Source: Edolisoma coerulescens
Taxonomy: Eukaryota > Chordata > Aves > Passeriformes > Campephagidae
NCBI GenBank assembly: GCA_013397115.1
Contig: VWZW01005525.1
Location: 896,389 to 960,388, forward strand
Direction: 5' to 3'
DNA length: 64,000 nucleotides
Below are positions 54,801 through 64,000 of the stretch, one piece after another. Under the pieces are notes generated by a model that saw only the letters and a list, made by a program, of their open reading frames with translations, was not told where the DNA came from and ran no database searches. Position 1 is the stretch's first letter, and the number at the start of each line of letters is the position of its first letter. Made by a program: the position numbers and the translations under genes.

Positions 54801-57800
54801 AGTAAGTCAGACAAACCTCCAAAGTGTCTGCTACACAGCCTCCCTAGATGATTTTTTTTTCCTGGTGTTTATTACGCGCATATTTTCCTCATGTCTAATC
54901 TTGATCTCCCTTGCTGCATTTCAAACCCATTATGTGAATATTGAAGACAAATGTCCTACTATTTTTCAGCAGCCTTTTCACTGTTTCAAGACTGATATAT
55001 CTTTTCTTAGACCAACAATTTTCCTCTTTTTTAATTCATGTAAGCAATTTTCTAGATATACTGTTTTTGCTATTGTTCTCCCATTGAATTCTCATCTCTT
55101 TGCTAATAAGCAGCACCCAAAAATGGGTACCCTCTTCTCATTAGATATCCTCTGAGGATGGAAGGGTTTACTTAATGTCTTCCATGAAATCTGTTCCTCT
55201 TTATCCATTTTAGGCTGATATTTGCCCTTCTTGCAGAAAATTATCATACATTTTTGACCTCGTTCAGCTAGTGATTCCTTGTAGTTCTCTGACTCCTTTA
55301 TTGCCCTGCAACCATATATTCCCTGAGCTCTGGGAGCTGGTGATTCCCATCTGAGTGCAGGACTTTGTACTTGTTGAATTCCATTGTTTTACTTGGGTTA
55401 TGATAGTTGGTGAGATATTTTTGAACCCTAATCCTGTTCTTCAATGTGCTAACACCACTCCTAACACACTCTTGGTACGTCATCATGCTAGGGAACAGCT
55501 GTGGGCACAGGACAGACCCCATGTGTTCCTACTTGATAAATGCTTCTATTTTCACAGCAAGCGATGGCTAATTAATCCTAATTTCCATTTTTAGTTGGAG
55601 AAAGAAGCAAAAACATAATTTAAAACTTCATGCTAATTGGCTGTTGATAGCTTTCTTTCCAGCATCTTTCCTTAAGTCTTGCTCTCACTACTCAGCCGTC
55701 CTGTCAAGTCCTTGGCAACAGCAGGACTGAAGAGGCTCAGCTTGCTCAGGTCTCGTCTAATGCTGAGTCTTCAGCCCAGAAGGCAGGGAGAGACATGTCA
55801 GGCAGGCAGGGCTCTGGATGTACTCCCCCACTTTGAAAATGTCAAGTCAACAAATTGGCATATTCAAATGGTATTATTTTGGCAGAACAGAAGGAAAGAA
55901 GAGACAGAAGCATAAATTAAGTCTCTGCTCCTTGATGCCTAAAGACAAGATATTTGCTCTGTTAAAAAGACTGCAGAGGGAGCTGGCTGCTGTTCTTGTC
56001 TGCAGTCACTGCCAGTGTTTTGATGTCTGTCTCAAATCCTGCTTTAGCCTCCTTGGGCTAGAGGCCCATCAGTCCTTGTGTGGCTGTGCAGTGCTGAAGC
56101 TCTGTGGTCCCCTGGCCACTGCAGGTTATCAGCTTCTCAGGGGGGACGTCACAACTAAGCCAGTGAGAAGTTGCTCTCATTTATAATTAGCAATCTGAAA
56201 TCAAAATGCATACAAACTATATATAGATTATGTAGTTTGTATAAGAGTGCACATCTGTCACAGTCTCTTTCTAAGTAGAAGCACTGCCTTGCTTTGTCCT
56301 ACAGGCTCATCGGCAACTTCCCAAGGTTCAGGAGATTATTTAGTTAATAACCAAGTTTTTCTAGGTTTTTCAGTACTTTTTCTTTTGAGGTATGGTGCAC
56401 TGAATAACTTCCCCTGTTCCCTTTATCGGTTCTTTTACAGTCTGCAATTGCTCTCCAATTGTTATTTCTGAGAACATATTCTTTGCCATACAGGGCCCAA
56501 AAAGAATCCCAGAGCTGTATTCAGTAATAATTTTACCTGGTGAGTCTTCAGTCAGCCTCACCTAAGATTCAAACAATTACCTATGCATATCTGTATGTTA
56601 CCATGTTATGTTCAATTTACCTGTCTGAGCTCATAGCATCCCTCTTTGTAGACAAGGTTTTCCACGTGAGTTGAGGTTGAAAAGTTTTCCCTCATGAGTT
56701 GTTTCTGAGATACTTCTGCAATGTAGAACAGTTTAGAAAGAAAACAATTTTGGAAATTTTCAAAAAATTGCGGTAACCTAAACCCATATGGAAATGCAAT
56801 GAATGGAAAGAATATCAAGGATATTAGGAGGCATTCTTTATTAACTCCTCTGAAGTTCTTTGTAGCATAGACATAAATACACCTGAACACTTGGAAAACT
56901 TTCTGTGGCATAATTTTTTTCTGGTTTTTTGTTTGTTTGGTTTCTTGGTTGGTTTTTTTTTGTTTGTTTTCTGGTTGGCTTTTTTTTTTTTTTTAATAGG
57001 TAAGGTAAGTGGATAAATATATGTGCACACACGCACTACATGAAAGGGTTTGTTACATTCTTAGGAAATCTCAATTTCAACCTTATTTTTTGTAAAGCAT
57101 TTTCATGAAGATGGAACACATGTTGAGAAGCCTGGTCTGAACTTTCATTTCCTTTATTTCACCTCTGAAAAGCAAATAAGAAAAGAGGTGGTTTATAAGA
57201 TCTAGACTATGAAGAACAGAAGAGTTATTTTTCTCTGAGGGAGGGACAAAGGAGATGCAATAAAATATTAGCAATGTATATTGGCACCCTTAGCATCCTG
57301 CAACAGTCAGAGAATTGCACAACTTACTCTTTGTGTAAAAGTGGGGACATACTGATTTCTCACTGCCTATGTCCGTTGTAACCAAGCAATAACAAAATTT
57401 CATACTGAAAGCTACATTTTCAGTGTATAGTTAAACCAGTAAAATCTATTTTAAGCTCTCCTGTCCTCTGCCCTTAAAAGACACAAGAAGAGAAGAAAAT
57501 GATGCATTGGTAGAATTACACTGACGTGCTTGTGTGAGTTGTACATCACACATTTAGACACCCAAGGGGTTAGTGTAAATAATTCATGAGAGAGGAAAGG
57601 ATGCTCTTTGTGCCTGGCTGCACACCCCTGTGCAGGACACCAAAGTGCTTCTTACGTAAAGAGTGATGTGGAGCAGTCTTTTACTGGAGTAGAGTTCAGC
57701 AGAAAGTTGGCAGGAAGTGGTGGTGGGGAAGACAGTCCCATCCCAAAACACTTAGAGTGGAAATTAGGAACTGCTGGCAGCATTTTTAGAGAATTATTCC

Positions 57801-60800
57801 TTCCTTAGGTGCCTCTGCTGGGACCATTCACTGGTCAGAGATGCTGCAGAAAAGAGCAGAAATGCAGCATTCTGCCACCAGCTGGGAACAGATGCTATAG
57901 AAAAATGGGATAATCAGAAAATGAATGACCTGGGGTGAAAAGGAAGCTTATTTAGGCTTATATATTTCTCAAGCAGTGCAGCAATACTCATTGTTGATAG
58001 AATCATCTGTGGCAAGTCTATATAAATGTAATAATAGTAATAAAGATAATCAGAACTGTAAATTGGAATGTAATTTTAAAAGCCAAACTTCAACTGCAAG
58101 TTATAAAACAACATAAACTAGTTTTCATTGCCTTCAGAAAGATCTGACAGACCTAGACGTAGACCTGCTCAGCTACTGAGAAAGACTGTGCTGGTATAAT
58201 TTTTATGACACTAACAAAAGTGGTCAGGTGGACCTTTTTCTGCTTTTTAAGGCACTTATCAGTAGAGAAAGTTAGAGTAGGTATGGAGACCATCATCTGC
58301 TGCCTGGGTTTGTTCTTCATCTACGAGGTAGAGCTACTGTCTAGTTCTGAACTTCTGCCCTCTGGTAAATTCTATAAAGCCCGAATTGCTCAGCTTAATG
58401 TTCTTTTGCTGTGGGGTCACCTAAGTAGAATACATCACCTTTTGGTATGTTTAGAGTGTATATATTGACAGTCATTTAAGTTCAGGTTCATCTGAGAAAC
58501 TGTTACACAGAGTAATTCAACACTTTGGTGAGTGCTAATGCTGTGCCTTTGCTGCGGTTAGCTGTCTGCACAGAAATTATTTCCATCACGTTAACAAATT
58601 TAAATCAGAGCAGTCTCACACTGAGGTAACACTCATCATGGGCCAGAAACTTGAATGAAAAAAACATATTTTCATTTTAATGCAAGTATTTTGTTGTCAA
58701 GCAAGTGGCAAACTTGACAGTTTTGAGGAGTTAATTTGAGCTGTACTTGAGTTAACTCTAGTAAAGTCAGGACTAGGACTTCATGAATTCTGTTTCAATT
58801 TTGATCTGGCTGATGGCACCATGGTTTTGGATGTGCCAGTCAAAGGCAATGAGATACAGCATTACTGTCTCATATGCAGCTCACGCAACAGGAGCAGCAA
58901 ATCTGTTCTTTTTAAAGATGATAACTTTTGGTACATGTGTGGTGTAGATAAAAATAGGACTGCAATATTTCCCTATCTTCATTTTATCCCATTGCTCATT
59001 TCTTTAGCATGATAAGTATGCACTGAATACTTTTTCTCGACTACTGCTTCCTTCAGTTTATTACATGAGGAGCTCTGATGAATTCTATATATAGGGTGCC
59101 TCAAAATTTCCATTATAAAAGCTCTTCTGAACTCTTTAGAGAAATGCTGACACTATTATTATCATGTCCATGATGTGTCTTTGGATTCTGGCAAGAATAA
59201 AGCCTTAAGGTTAGAGAAATGCCTCTTTTTTGTTCCCCAAAAAGCCACTCAGCTATAAGCTGTTACATCTCTATTTCTGTTTGTTCACATTACTTTAGAA
59301 ATTTCTGGCATCAGAAAAAATAATAACACCAGAGTATTCAAAGGATTTGTCTACACTTCGAAATTGCAGCAAAGTGGCAAACTGTGGCTTTTAAGTTTGA
59401 TATTTTGAACTAACTTCCCACGTACACCCTTGACTTTTATACTGAGGTAAACCGAGACACAGTTGTAGGGCACTAACAAGGAGAGAATGTTATTGTATGG
59501 CTGTGTTGGCTGTTTCAGAGTTTTCCTTCTTAACAAGGAGTTCTTCTAAGGCTGAACCACAGGAAATCCCAGGTGCCTGTGGCACTCTGCAGGAGGGATG
59601 GTCTGGTCTCATCACTCCCCTTTGCTGGGCACGTGGCAACACATCCTTCCCTATGGTGAGCACAGAAGCACAACACAAATATCTCTTGTGGAGTACCCAT
59701 TTCTCTTTCCCTAAATATGCTTTGTGCTGTAGCGTTTTGTTGCACAGACGCGCTGCTTTTCCATAGCACCGTGCTCATTTCAGAGCACGGGTGAGTGCAG
59801 ACAGAGGCTGCACAGTCATCTGTAAGTTTTTTTCACTCCCTAACTTTTGAGTGCTTTACTTTGGTCTGCATACACTTAAAATCAGTTTTGGTGAGCAAAA
59901 TTACATTTTTATTGAAACAGCTGTATTGTTAAAAGTCACAGCCTTGGTAGAGGTACACTGGTGTAAGGTACCTCTTTTCACGTAAAAGTGATGATAATGG
60001 TGTAAAACATCTTTGTACCTCTTGCCTCACAGAGATAGTTTAAGTGTAATGTTTGTACCCTTTCTTTCAGTCAGACACTTGGGGATCTCAATATGCCGAA
60101 CTTACAAAGAAGAACCCTAAATACCGTGTATTTTTACTTCTGGAAGGAGAAAGACCTGACTATGAGAGGACTATTCAGTTCAGTAAGGAAGAGAAGGTCA
60201 AAGTGGCAAAAAACGGAACACAAGTTAATATTAGAAATTAGCCATTCATTCTTAGCAAACAGAGAGAAATGGTGGATGCTGTGTGTCTAGATATCCTCAG
60301 ACTAAGCCTTCTAGTCTGTGTGAAAGGTGGGCTCTATTCCAACCAAAATGATTGAGTTCAAAGCAAGGGATAATTAAGGAAATTTAGTGGCTTGTGATTA
60401 GGGTCAGACTACATAATCTTGCAATTCTTTCTGGTTTTACAAATCCTTTTATTGTTCTCTTGATGCAATATATACAGTGCTTTTAAAAATGGAAATTTAG
60501 CCATGCATTTTCTCATCTGGGAGCAATAAGACATTTCTCGGCATACACTGCTTGCACTTTAAGCTTTTAAAAGTGCTCCTCTTTGTGTCTCACAGCACAC
60601 CTGAAGAATGCACAAATAGCCTGTCTGTGCCTATATTGTTGTTGCTAAAGTGAATTCACTGTTCTGTAGTTCTGTCCTGACTCGAAGCACGCAGCATTGG
60701 AAGCAAACATTGGTGCCAGAGAACAGGTTTTGTATTAAAATAGCTGAAGCCAGAGCTGTCTGAATACAGAGCATTAGTCTCTCACTGATATTTCACTGAC

Positions 60801-62987
60801 ATGCAAATGTTGCTAAAATGATTTTATAAAAACTTAATAACACTTAATTTGGAACCTGGAACTTCAGAACAAGAAGTCTTTTCTGCCATTTAAACAGCAA
60901 GATTTTGCTTTCCTGTAATGCATTGAACTGGTAACAATTTCAGATCCTGTGCTTTTACATAGCCACATTTTGCTGTGTTAGTGAGCTGGATAACAAATTC
61001 AGGCTTTGCTTACAAGTGTGCTGTCCCCTCATGAAACACAATTCTGTATTTGACTCTGTGATCCCAAAAGTTCATCTTCTGGAAATCACTTGCTTAGAAG
61101 CAAACCATTTGTGCCACAACAGTGACACTGCTCAGGGCAACACAAACACTGTAATGCACTAATACAAAGGAAAAACAGTGAGGATGCAAAGATACTGCTT
61201 GGTTTTAAGTGGAATATAAGAGGTAGGTCAGCAATATCAGAGCAGATAGCCTCAATCCACATCTTGAGCAATAGTAAATGAAAAGAAAAGCAGAATAAAC
61301 TGGATATAGTGAGATAGTTGAAGGTAAGAACAGTGAGATAGTTGAAGGTAAGAACCCATGCCAACTTCATGAAATGACAATCCTTACTCGCTAGTTCATG
61401 TAGTAGCTCATTCATTGTCATGAATAGCGACAGCTAAATCCATATGCGATTTCAAATTTCCTTGCCTAGTGTTATATAATGAAACATCCTCTTCATGCAT
61501 TGATGGATTTATTTTTTCCTTCACTAATCCTCATTTAATTTCCAATTCAAGGTGTCTTTAATAAAACTCTGGATATGGTGACTGACTGTTACATATTTCC
61601 TTCAGTCCAGAGTCTTCAATCTGAATTTTTCAGTGCCGTGTTTAATTTTTATGAGCTTGTTTGCTAAGCTTTTACTGCATTGTGGTGCACCAAAGCAATA
61701 CAGGTTGTTATTTCAAAGGTCTTTTCATGAATTGCGCCTTCACAATGTTTTTGTCCCTGCTCCTTCCACAGGACGTTACCCAAAACTTGTGTTTCACTTT
61801 GAACTCAAGAGAAACATCTTGTATTTCATATTGGAGACATATGTACCATCAATCCTACTGGTTGTGCTCTCCTGGGTATCGTTTTGGATAAGCCAGTCAT
61901 CAGTTCCAGCCAGAATCTGCATAGGTGAGAATCTGATAAACCAACCCAAAGCAAGGGTTGGATCATTAAGACGCCTTCTTTATTGTACGTACTTGGCATC
62001 CATTTCCTGAAGTTGCAAACACTTCTGAGTTTCATGGAATTACTTTTTGGGTTTGCCATACTCAGAACATCATGTGGATTCCCCTTAAAGCCTTGCTATT
62101 CTTTAACTAAGAAAAATGCCTTTGGCAGCTGCAGGAAGGAGACTTATAGGCAGGGGAGGCTGCTGAAAGCAAAGCAAAAAACTGTCATTTTGGAAATAAT
62201 TTAAACATATTCAAATACATGGCATGCACAGAATTGTGAGGCTTTTGTGAGGTCTAATGATACATACTAATTAACACATGAATAATAAGAGAATTATAAG
62301 AGATTAAATATAATTAATTTCAAATAAAGGATATTCTGAAAGGGAAAGAATGCAAATCAGGTTTGATCATGCTGCAGGTGGGATGGAAAAAACACTCCTA
62401 CAGAATAGGGAATAAAGAAGGATTTCACATTGAATGAGGCCAGTGGGCAACTACACTGAGCAAAGTGATATCTGGATATTTTAAAGGGAGCTTTTGCATA
62501 GATTTGCAATAATAATGTGTTAATCATAAATATACATTCCATGGCACCAAAATCTCTCTCATTTTAATTTTCAGTCTTCTCAGCTTTGCTAACATTTTCC
62601 ATTACCGTTTTTAAGCATTTAACTTCAGAATCACAAGTTTATTTGAAAGTCTTCCTAAAACATGACCCGTTAAATGCTATGGCATCCTAGGAGTTTCAGG
62701 TCCAGGGAAAACTCTCCTGCAGTAGGACCCTTGGAGTAGAGGCCCTCATTGCCATCTGTGTTATGCTAGAACATGTATTTTTGCATTCCACAGGTGTCAC
62801 CACAGTCCTTACGATGACAACACTGATGATGGGAGCCAGGACTTCACTCCCAAATGCTAATTGCTTTATTAAGGCAATTGATGTGTACCTTGGTATCTGC
62901 TTCAGCTTCATCTTTGGAGCACTGTTAGAGTATGCTGTGACTCATTTCTGCACTCTGCATCAACTCAGCTCAAAGGAACTTCCAAAG
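30774..62987 (+). CDS. GABRP: GABA-A receptor subunit, pi type (8 exons; 3' end beyond window)
   Basis: Joined exons: 30774-30814, 36077-36180, 45324-45391, 46643-46860, 47495-47577, 52015-52152, 61772-61924 and 62794-62987, all phase-compatible and giving 333 codons without a stop. The product is a chloride-conducting Cys-loop receptor subunit of the plasma membrane. Residues 1-14 are the start of a signal peptide. The extracellular domain has the Cys-loop C151-C165 (CSMDLTKYPMDKQTC) and N-glycosylation sequons at N92, N136 and N187. TM1 is about 233-257, TM2 about 265-286 with the anion-selective PAR motif and R265 at 0', and TM3 about 295-317. It resembles human pi most closely; I count 55 of 73 identical residues in the fourth coding exon. 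The exon lengths 68, 83, 138 and 153 are those of the family. The large intracellular loop and TM4 are not in the window. A zeta-type paralogue known from fish is the main alternative to an orthologue of GABRP. Confidence 0.85.
30815..36076 (+). other. Receptor intron 1, no feature recognised
   Basis: 5.3 kb intron. Short frames such as those at 31043-31300 and 31833-32186 have no family match and are taken as chance. No repeat recognised, apart from a short 18-base tandem near 35919-35954. Confidence 0.5.
36077..36180 (+). CDS. GABRP: Receptor coding exon 2: mature N-terminus and first helix
   Basis: Flanked by TTTTAG and GTAAGT. It encodes residues 15-48 and includes IIKGYNKYLRPFFD, which matches the GYNKFLRPNF region of pi subunits at the N-terminal helix. 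The stretch before it is poorly conserved, as in the family. The signal-peptide cleavage site probably lies near the junction with exon 1. Confidence 0.88.
36181..45323 (+). other. Receptor intron 2, contains an ancient LINE remnant
   Basis: 9.1 kb intron. Apart from the LINE remnant at about 41.7-42.2 kb and a GC-richer patch at 43.0-43.25 kb, nothing is recognisable. The frames in the patch at 43 kb overlap on both strands and look like composition effects. Confidence 0.5.
41730..42170 (-). mobile_element. Ancient CR1/L3-like LINE remnant, antisense
   Basis: Segments resemble the reverse-transcriptase 3' half of old CR1-like LINEs in antisense. The first runs from CAAACTGTACCAGCAAAGCA to about 41840 (ACCAGCAAA...TTGATGTTAACAAATAGGA). 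The second, at about 41945-42015, has the ATGTCTTGTGATGGG...TTAAATGCACTGAAAAAATC order that in the consensus encodes the conserved Lys-Ala-Phe-Asp region of the polymerase in reverse. Stop codons and indels are plentiful, so it is inactive. Boundaries are uncertain. The match is from memory of the repeat class. Confidence 0.45.
45324..45391 (+). CDS. GABRP: Receptor coding exon 3: beta-1/beta-2 strand region
   Basis: A 68-base exon, the standard length for this position in GABA-A receptor genes. The acceptor is T9GCAG. It encodes residues 49-71, including MDIASIDTISEINM, equivalent to LDIASISSISESNM in human pi. The donor GTATCG is weak, and read-through meets a TAG two codons into the intron. 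Confidence 0.92.
45392..46642 (+). other. Receptor intron 3
   Basis: 1.25 kb. A small inverted repeat (AGTAACTA / TAGTTACT, 8-base spacer) lies at 45948-45971. No other feature recognised. Confidence 0.6.
46643..46860 (+). CDS. GABRP: Receptor coding exon 4: ligand-binding domain core
   Basis: Encodes residues 72-143 plus two bases of codon 144. It contains the family signature LRQRWTDERL, the WVPDTFIVDSKKSF segment (loop A region) and sequons NKS at 92-94 and NGT at 136-138. Acceptor CTCTTTCAG, donor GTATGT. This is the exon with the clearest match to the pi subunit. Confidence 0.96.
46861..47494 (+). other. Receptor intron 4
   Basis: 634 bases, AT-rich, no feature recognised. Confidence 0.7.
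47495..47577 (+). CDS. GABRP: Receptor coding exon 5: Cys-loop
   Basis: An 83-base exon, the usual family length. It encodes ITTTVSCSMDLTKYPMDKQT and the second cysteine, 13 residues after the first. The Cys-loop couples agonist binding to gating. Acceptor TTTTCCCAAG, donor GTAAGA; the Trp codon after ES is split across the junction. Confidence 0.96.
47578..52014 (+). other. Receptor intron 5
   Basis: 4.4 kb. No repeat or RNA recognised. Frames at 49442-49729 and 51377-51690 have no family match and no paired splice sites. Confidence 0.5.
52015..52152 (+). CDS. GABRP: Receptor coding exon 6: loop B to loop F region
   Basis: A 138-base exon, the usual family length. It encodes WGYNINDVTFYWTRGNDS, then VRGLDTLQLAQYTVE and a Thr/Val-rich segment ending YETG. 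RGNDSVRGL is shared exactly with human pi and separates it from alpha, beta, gamma and rho classes. N187 is a sequon (NDS). Acceptor TCACTACAG, donor GTAAAA. Confidence 0.95.
53426..53498. repeat. T-rich low-complexity tract with dispersed G
   Basis: Irregular GTTT/GTTTT-type runs. Simple low-complexity DNA; on the other strand it reads as an A-rich tract such as a decayed retroposon tail. Confidence 0.7.
54690..55500 (-). mobile_element. Old CR1 LINE, antisense, about 0.8 kb
   Basis: In antisense it follows the order of old amniote CR1 consensus sequences over most of its length. From left to right I recognise the ATAGAAATAAGGCTGGA start, CACAGCCTCCCTAGATGATT, the TCATGTCTAATCTTGATCTC and CCCTTGCTGCATTTCAAACC blocks, a GTTTCAAGACTGATATATC block, TTTTCTAGATATACTG, and near 55.35 kb CAGGACTTTGTACTTGTTGA. 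The element therefore includes the 3' UTR and the end of the reverse-transcriptase gene. It is heavily diverged and not functional. Several short open frames here are shadows of it. Confidence 0.68.
56911..56995. repeat. T-rich low-complexity tract with dispersed G
   Basis: Similar in make-up to the tract at 53.4 kb: GTTTG/GGTT units among long T runs, ending in an 18-base region of almost pure T. Probably a decayed simple repeat. The Lys/Asn-rich open frames on the minus strand across it are low-complexity artefacts. Confidence 0.7.
60390..60450 (+). mobile_element. Possible decayed CR1 3' tail
   Basis: GGGTCAGACTACATAATCTT followed by a TTCTTTCTGG-like segment is the order seen at the 3' end of reptile and old bird CR1 elements (AGACTAGATGATCT then CCTTCTGG). 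The match is short. The open frames just upstream (60053-60290) could be part of the same element or chance. Confidence 0.28.
61308..61355 (+). repeat. 24-bp perfect tandem duplication
   Basis: Two identical 24-base copies, 61308-61331 and 61332-61355, each starting AGTGAGATAG and ending GGTAAGAAC. Each copy contains GGTAAGAA, which looks like a splice donor, but no exon precedes it. The duplication sits about 420 bases upstream of coding exon 7. Confidence 0.95.
61772..61924 (+). CDS. GABRP: Receptor coding exon 7: loop C end, TM1 and start of TM2
   Basis: A 153-base exon, the usual family length. It encodes the last beta strand (LVFHFELKRNILYFILETY), the TM1 helix with its conserved proline at 243, the short TM1-TM2 linker and PARICI at the start of TM2. 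Acceptor CTTCCACAG, donor GTGAGA. The Pro-Ala-Arg before the pore marks an anion channel. Confidence 0.96.
61925..62793 (+). other. Receptor intron 7
   Basis: 869 bases, AT-rich, no feature recognised. Confidence 0.7.
62794..62987 (+). CDS. GABRP: Receptor coding exon 8: TM2 pore, TM3 and start of intracellular loop
   Basis: Encodes GVTTVLTMTTLMMGARTSLP (TM2 and linker) and KAIDVYLGICFSFIFGALLE (TM3), then the first residues of the cytoplasmic loop, ending KELPK at residue 333. Pore positions are Cys at 2' (C267), Thr at 6' (T271), Leu at 9' (L274), Met at 15' (M280) and Arg at 19' (R284). Beta2/beta3 subunits have Asn at 15'. Acceptor TTCCACAG, donor GTATTT, which is weak. Confidence 0.95.
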
Positions 62988-64000
62988 GTATTTTAATTAT
63001 TTGGTTGTTGTCCTACAAACTGGATTTAAATTATACCTGCTAAAAAGAATGAATTCTCTTAGCACTAATGGTAAACACATTTAAGGAAGTTTCTTTTTTA
63101 GAATTAGGACAGGGAAACATAATAATCTTGAGAAAAAAAAAGTTTGTATACCTGGAGCTTATTTGGAAGAGATCAAACAAACTGAAGCCCCCTTCCTTCT
63201 GTCTTTTGGTATGGACTTTATGGCCATTTGTCAATGTGCTGGATGTATCACAAAAATCACAGGCACTTCTTGTCTCTCAGGCAATGGCATATGCTCACAC
63301 AGTTCAAAAATTAGGCTGAGCTTGGTGACTTGATCCTATTGCAACATGGAAAAAAAAGAAAAGAGTTTATCATGATCCATTTATGAAACCTGCACATTCA
63401 TGGAACATGACTCAGTCTCCTGGAGGATGGCTTCACGTGCTGGGTGTATCAGGTCCCCGTAGCCTTCTGCTCACACCTTCTCTTTCAACAGCTGCACCTG
63501 AAGTCAGACTGGGATCCATTTTCCGTTCTGTTTCATTATTATAGCAGAGCTTTTTGTGGCTCTAAAGAGTTTCTCACAACTCTGAAATACTGTGAAATAT
63601 ACTTAAAATAAAAAATGGATGGAATCAACATAGGTATTTTTGAGTCTGGTGATTGCTGAATTGATCAGGACAGGTTCATGAAGAAGTTTTGTCACATCTT
63701 CCATCTCTAGTGTATAGCAGTGCTTTCATAAGCAAGGAAAAAGAAATCACAGGGAAGCTGGAAGATGATTGTCTTGCAGCTTTTAATTATGGAACTGAAT
63801 CTAATATGCATGATAGAAAAGAAAATTTTAAGCAGCTTATGAAATTTCTGGATTAATAGAAAAAAGTAAAACATGGAAAATGGCAACAGGAAGAAAAAAG
63901 AAAGGCAGAAAGAAGTTTGGTTGAGTGCTGTAGGGATAAATGTCCAGAATAAGAAAGATTGTTAACTGTTTAAGCCAAATTAGAACAGAGTATCACAAAT
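62988..64000 (+). other. Start of receptor intron 8, to the window edge
   Basis: No frame here encodes the expected TM4 segment or the end of the cytoplasmic loop. The last exon or exons therefore lie to the right of the window. The open frame at 63068-63319 has no family match. Confidence 0.7.

Larger units (their letters stand above)
52153..61771 (+). other. Receptor intron 6, contains antisense CR1 and T/G tracts
   Basis: 9.6 kb intron. Holds the old antisense CR1 at 54.7-55.5 kb, T/G-rich tracts at 53.4 and 56.9 kb, a possible CR1 tail at 60.4 kb and a 24-bp tandem duplication at 61.3 kb. No exon was recognised in it. Confidence 0.5.

Noticed and set aside
56824..57036. Lys/Asn/Thr-rich minus-strand frames
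   Set aside because: Translation of a T/G low-complexity tract.
63068..63319. 83-codon frame as the last receptor exon
   Set aside because: It lacks a TM4-like hydrophobic helix and any resemblance to the pi C-terminus, and no acceptor of the right phase supports it.

Overview
The window reads as a vertebrate nuclear chromosome from a bird, probably a songbird (Passeriformes). It is AT-rich and mostly non-coding, with short exons spread over long introns. The support is a young-looking chicken-repeat-1 (CR1) LINE 3' end with the avian terminal ATTCTGTGA-type motif, much older CR1/L3-like remnants, part of an avian endogenous-retrovirus LTR, and a tRNA-Ile-like SINE head of the kind known from songbirds. 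There are no bacterial genes, CRISPR arrays or operons.

Main gene: from about 30.5 kb to the right edge, on the + strand, lies a Cys-loop GABA-A receptor subunit of the pi type (GABRP or a close paralogue). Eight coding exons can be placed to the base with matching GT/AG sites and phases. They encode 333 residues: signal peptide, ligand-binding domain with Cys-loop, TM1, the TM2 pore helix and TM3. The intracellular loop and TM4 are not found before base 64000, so the gene is cut by the window edge. A 5' exon ends at 30544 and carries a short uORF and an alternative in-frame ATG.

Left part, 0-30 kb: the first ~130 bases look like the 3' end of a + strand gene (AATAAA followed by a T/GT-rich stretch). 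If the main gene is GABRP, vertebrate synteny suggests KCNIP1, but that is inference. A CpG-rich segment at 22.6-22.9 kb, interrupted by a 197-base assembly gap, looks like a promoter CpG island. About 2.4 kb away on the minus strand is a candidate 347-base exon (20263 to 19917) with good splice sites and a coiled-coil-like, unrecognised translation. The remainder of the left part is intergenic or intronic sequence with scattered repeats.

Region by region: 1-135 3' end of a gene; 136-19900 no confident gene, SINE head at 2.4 kb, doubtful minus-strand exon at 3.2 kb; 19.9-20.3 kb candidate minus exon; 21.4-21.7 kb CR1; 22.6-22.9 kb CpG island and gap; 27.2-27.4 kb ERV LTR fragment; 30.5-63.0 kb receptor gene, whose introns hold an ancient LINE (41.7-42.2 kb), a long antisense CR1 (54.7-55.5 kb), T/G-rich tracts and a 24-bp tandem duplication. 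I saw no convincing undescribed system; the points most worth checking are the pi/zeta identity of the receptor, its N-terminal start choice and the unrecognised CpG-linked minus-strand gene.
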